A stretch of 7,484 nt of DNA, from positions 1 to 7,484 of the forward strand of contig JALSYJ010000303.1 in NCBI GenBank assembly GCA_027071965.1, in the 5' to 3' direction. Under the pieces are notes generated by a model. The model was not told where the DNA came from, searched no databases, and saw only the letters and a program-made list of their open reading frames with translations. A program made the translations under genes and the position numbers. Every line of letters begins with the position of its first letter. Within the stretch, counting starts at the first letter, position 1. Below, in pieces: positions 6,181 through 7,484 of the stretch. This stretch comes from Robiginitomaculum sp. Lineage in GTDB: Bacteria; Pseudomonadota; Alphaproteobacteria; Caulobacterales; Maricaulaceae.

Positions 6181-7332
6181 TCAGGCTCCTTTTCCCCTGT
6201 AATAGTTTTGTGGAACAAACGGCATGGCCACAACTTTGGCCGGATAGGGCTTGCCGCGTATTATTAAATCCAGCTCTGTGTCAATTGCGCTGTATTCATC
6301 TTCTACATAGCCCATGGCAATCGGGCCGCCAAAACTTGGCCCAAATCCGCCTGAGGTAATTTTTCCAATTTTTCTACCATTGACGAAAATCTCAGTTCCC
6401 TCGCGGGCTGGTGCCTTGCCAATGGGGCAAATGCCCACGCGCTTTTGCGTTGGCTGGCTATTTAGTTCTGACAATATCCGTTTTGCACCGGGAAAGTCGG
6501 CACGTTCGCGGCGTATTTTTGGAACTGCCCATGCCAGACCGGCACTGATGGGAGTGTGTTCTTCGGTAAAATCATGACCGGACAGACACAAGCCCGCTTC
6601 AAGGCGCAAGCTGTCGCGGGCGCCAAGGCCGATTGGCCTGACCCGTTGATCAGACAGTATTTCACGTACTATATCTTCGGCGTGGCTGCCGGGAAGTGAA
6701 ATTTCAAATCCGTCTTCTCCGGTATAACCAGAGCGCGATACAATCACATCATGGCCAAATAGTGAAAAATGACCGCATTGCATGAATAGCATGTCACAGG
6801 CGGCGGGCATGAATTTAGCAAAAATTTCAGCAGTTTTTGGCCCCTGTACCGCTATCAAGGCCCGATCCTCTATGGGTTTCAACTCGGCAGTGCCGTTTAG
6901 GGCTTCGCCAATACGGGCATAGTCCTTGTCTTTACAGGCCGCATTAACCACCAGCATCAAGCCATCATCATCAGGGCGAGAGATCATCAGATCGTCTATA
7001 ATTCCGCCATCCTCATTCAAAAGCAGTGTGTAGCGCTGCAGATGGCTGTCTAAACCCTGGATATTGCCAGGCACGATTTTTTCCAAAGCCTGCGCCGGAT
7101 TGTTTGCTCGCAATCTTGCCTGTCCCATATGCGATACATCAAACAGGCCGCAGCTCTCGCGCGTCCATAAATGCTCGCGGCGCACTCCCATGGCAAATTG
7201 CACAGGCATGAGATAGCCTGCAAATGGCACCATTTTGCCGCCAATTTCCTGCATTAAATCAGTTAGCGGAGTGATCAGAAGTTCTGCTTCAGACTTTTCT
7301 TTGGTTTTTTCGTCGGTGGTTTCTTCGGACAT
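6181..7332 (-). CDS. gcvT: Aminomethyltransferase, glycine cleavage T protein
   Basis: From the ATG at 7332 this is a 383-residue enzyme. It releases ammonia from aminomethylated GcvH and transfers the methylene group to tetrahydrofolate, giving 5,10-methylene-THF. Signatures are KMVPFAGYLMPVQF (33-46), ESCGLFDVSHMGQ (59-71), the catalytic aspartate pair in GGIIDDLMISR (109-119), VVNAACKDKD (128-137), AVQGPKT (161-167), SRSGYTGEDGFEI (199-211), GLGARDSLRLEAGLCLSGHD (235-254) and a C-terminal barrel ending PFVPQNYYRG (371-380). The frame also allows a GTG start at 7359, which would add nine residues (MRVEPRVEP). The N-terminus is acidic and Lys-rich (1-16) and shows no T-protein conservation before about residue 20, so similarity cannot decide the start. 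Neither candidate has a Shine-Dalgarno, unlike the following gcv genes. The gene is first in the operon, directly behind the glycine riboswitch and its leader. Either start leaves the enzyme domain complete. Confidence 0.97.
   Translation of the reverse strand: MSEETTDEKTKEKSEAELLITPLTDLMQEIGGKMVPFAGYLMPVQFAMGVRREHLWTRESCGLFDVSHMGQARLRANNPAQALEKIVPGNIQGLDSHLQRYTLLLNEDGGIIDDLMISRPDDDGLMLVVNAACKDKDYARIGEALNGTAELKPIEDRALIAVQGPKTAEIFAKFMPAACDMLFMQCGHFSLFGHDVIVSRSGYTGEDGFEISLPGSHAEDIVREILSDQRVRPIGLGARDSLRLEAGLCLSGHDFTEEHTPISAGLAWAVPKIRRERADFPGAKRILSELNSQPTQKRVGICPIGKAPAREGTEIFVNGRKIGKITSGGFGPSFGGPIAMGYVEDEYSAIDTELDLIIRGKPYPAKVVAMPFVPQNYYRGKGA
6186..6191 (-). promoter_or_regulatory. Ribosome-binding site of gcvH
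   Basis: AAGGAG on the minus strand lies inside the last codons of gcvT, 6 bases before the gcvH ATG at 6179. It settles the gcvH start and points to translational coupling with gcvT. Confidence 0.85.
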
Positions 7333-7356
7333 GGGTTCTACTCGGGGTTCTACTCG
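7333..7356 (-). repeat. 12-bp perfect tandem repeat next to the gcvT ATG
   Basis: CGAGTAGAACCC occurs twice in a row on the minus strand (7356-7345 and 7344-7333). The second copy ends exactly at the ATG at 7332. If translation starts at the GTG at 7359, the repeat encodes RVEP twice; if it starts at the ATG, the repeat forms the last 24 bases of the leader. It fills the place where a Shine-Dalgarno would sit, and neither copy contains one. Confidence 0.9.
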
Positions 7357-7358
7357 CA

Positions 7359-7387
7359 CAGATGTAAGCAGCAGACATCTGCTACTT
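7359..7387 (-). promoter_or_regulatory. Two mutually exclusive hairpins in the gcvT leader (possible expression platform)
   Basis: Hairpin 1 pairs AAGUAGCAG (7387-7379) with CUGCUGCUU (7374-7366) around an AUGU loop: nine pairs, one of them a G-U wobble. Hairpin 2 pairs CAGAUGU (7381-7375) with ACAUCUG (7365-7359) around a 9-base loop: seven Watson-Crick pairs. They share 7375-7381 and cannot form together. Neither is followed by a run of U, so this is not an ordinary intrinsic terminator. Hairpin 2 buries the first base of the possible GTG start of gcvT and the bases just upstream, which would suit translational control. Its position between the aptamer and the gene makes it the likely expression platform. 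The base pairing is visible; the role is inferred. Confidence 0.5.
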
Positions 7388-7398
7388 TTCCATGCCCC

Positions 7399-7484
7399 CG
7401 CTGTCCCTGTAACCTGAGAGATTCAACGAACCTAAGTCCGGCTTACTCCTTCGGTGCGCCGCTGTTCCGGCGCTTTCCAGCGTT
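7399..7484 (-). promoter_or_regulatory. Glycine riboswitch aptamer
   Basis: The conserved glycine-aptamer blocks are present in order on the minus strand: CCGAAGGAG (7454-7446) followed by UAA, then CUCUCAGG (7420-7413), then GGGACAG. The outer helix P1 pairs CGCUG (7482-7478) with CAGCG (7403-7399). P2 pairs GAAAG (7477-7473) with CUCUC (7420-7416), leaving one central A-C mismatch. P3 pairs GCGCC (7473-7469) with GGCGC (7460-7456), sharing its first base with P2. A further hairpin pairs CGGAC with GUUCG around UUAG (7440-7427). Glycine riboswitches commonly precede gcv operons and, in that setting, usually switch expression on when glycine is high. They are often tandem; the window ends just outside P1, so this may be the second of two aptamers or a single one. 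Confidence 0.92.

Noticed and set aside
6180..6233. Longer N-terminus for GcvH, starting at 6233.
   Set aside because: The extension lies inside the end of gcvT; the family N-terminus and a strong ribosome-binding site both point to 6179.
7359..7387. Intrinsic terminator in the gcvT leader.
   Set aside because: The hairpins are good, but no run of U follows either of them, so a terminator call is not supported.

Overview
This 7,484-base window reads as chromosomal DNA from an alphaproteobacterium of moderate GC content, possibly marine. The lineage is inferred from the protein sequences, from a glycine cleavage operon with split P-protein subunits behind a glycine riboswitch, and from a LiuR-like MerR regulator next to acyl-CoA dehydrogenase genes. 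The genus cannot be told. Every gene lies on the minus strand, so transcription runs from high to low coordinates. No mobile element, CRISPR array, tRNA or rRNA is visible, and no stretch over 300 bases lacks a gene.

Region 1 (about 7484 down to 2566) is a glycine cleavage operon. A glycine riboswitch aptamer sits at the right edge (7399-7484), followed by a leader with two mutually exclusive hairpins. Then come gcvT (aminomethyltransferase), gcvH (lipoyl carrier), gcvPA and gcvPB (the two halves of the PLP-dependent glycine decarboxylase) and a 97-residue basic membrane protein of unknown role. The gcv genes are separated by 1 or 2 bases or overlap by 4, which implies one transcript. Together T, H and P1/P2 convert glycine to CO2, ammonia and 5,10-methylene-tetrahydrofolate. 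The L-protein (dihydrolipoyl dehydrogenase) is not in the window. The riboswitch would couple expression to glycine.

Region 2 (about 2516 down to 1) is an acyl-CoA catabolism cluster. It holds a LiuR-like MerR regulator, a 594-residue acyl-CoA dehydrogenase of the long (DmdC/FadE-like) class, and the first 68 codons of a second acyl-CoA dehydrogenase that runs off the left edge. The regulator's putative promoter has a 20-bp spacer filled almost entirely by an imperfect ACGT-nn-ACGT palindrome, the geometry expected of a MerR-controlled promoter. The predicted transcript starts only about 4 nt before the ATG, so the regulator may be translated from a leaderless mRNA.

Most of the window is ordinary metabolism. 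The parts worth a second look are the gcvT leader (alternative hairpins, a 12-bp tandem repeat touching the ATG, no Shine-Dalgarno), the MerR promoter/operator and the small membrane protein at the end of the gcv operon. I found no convincing evidence of an undescribed system.
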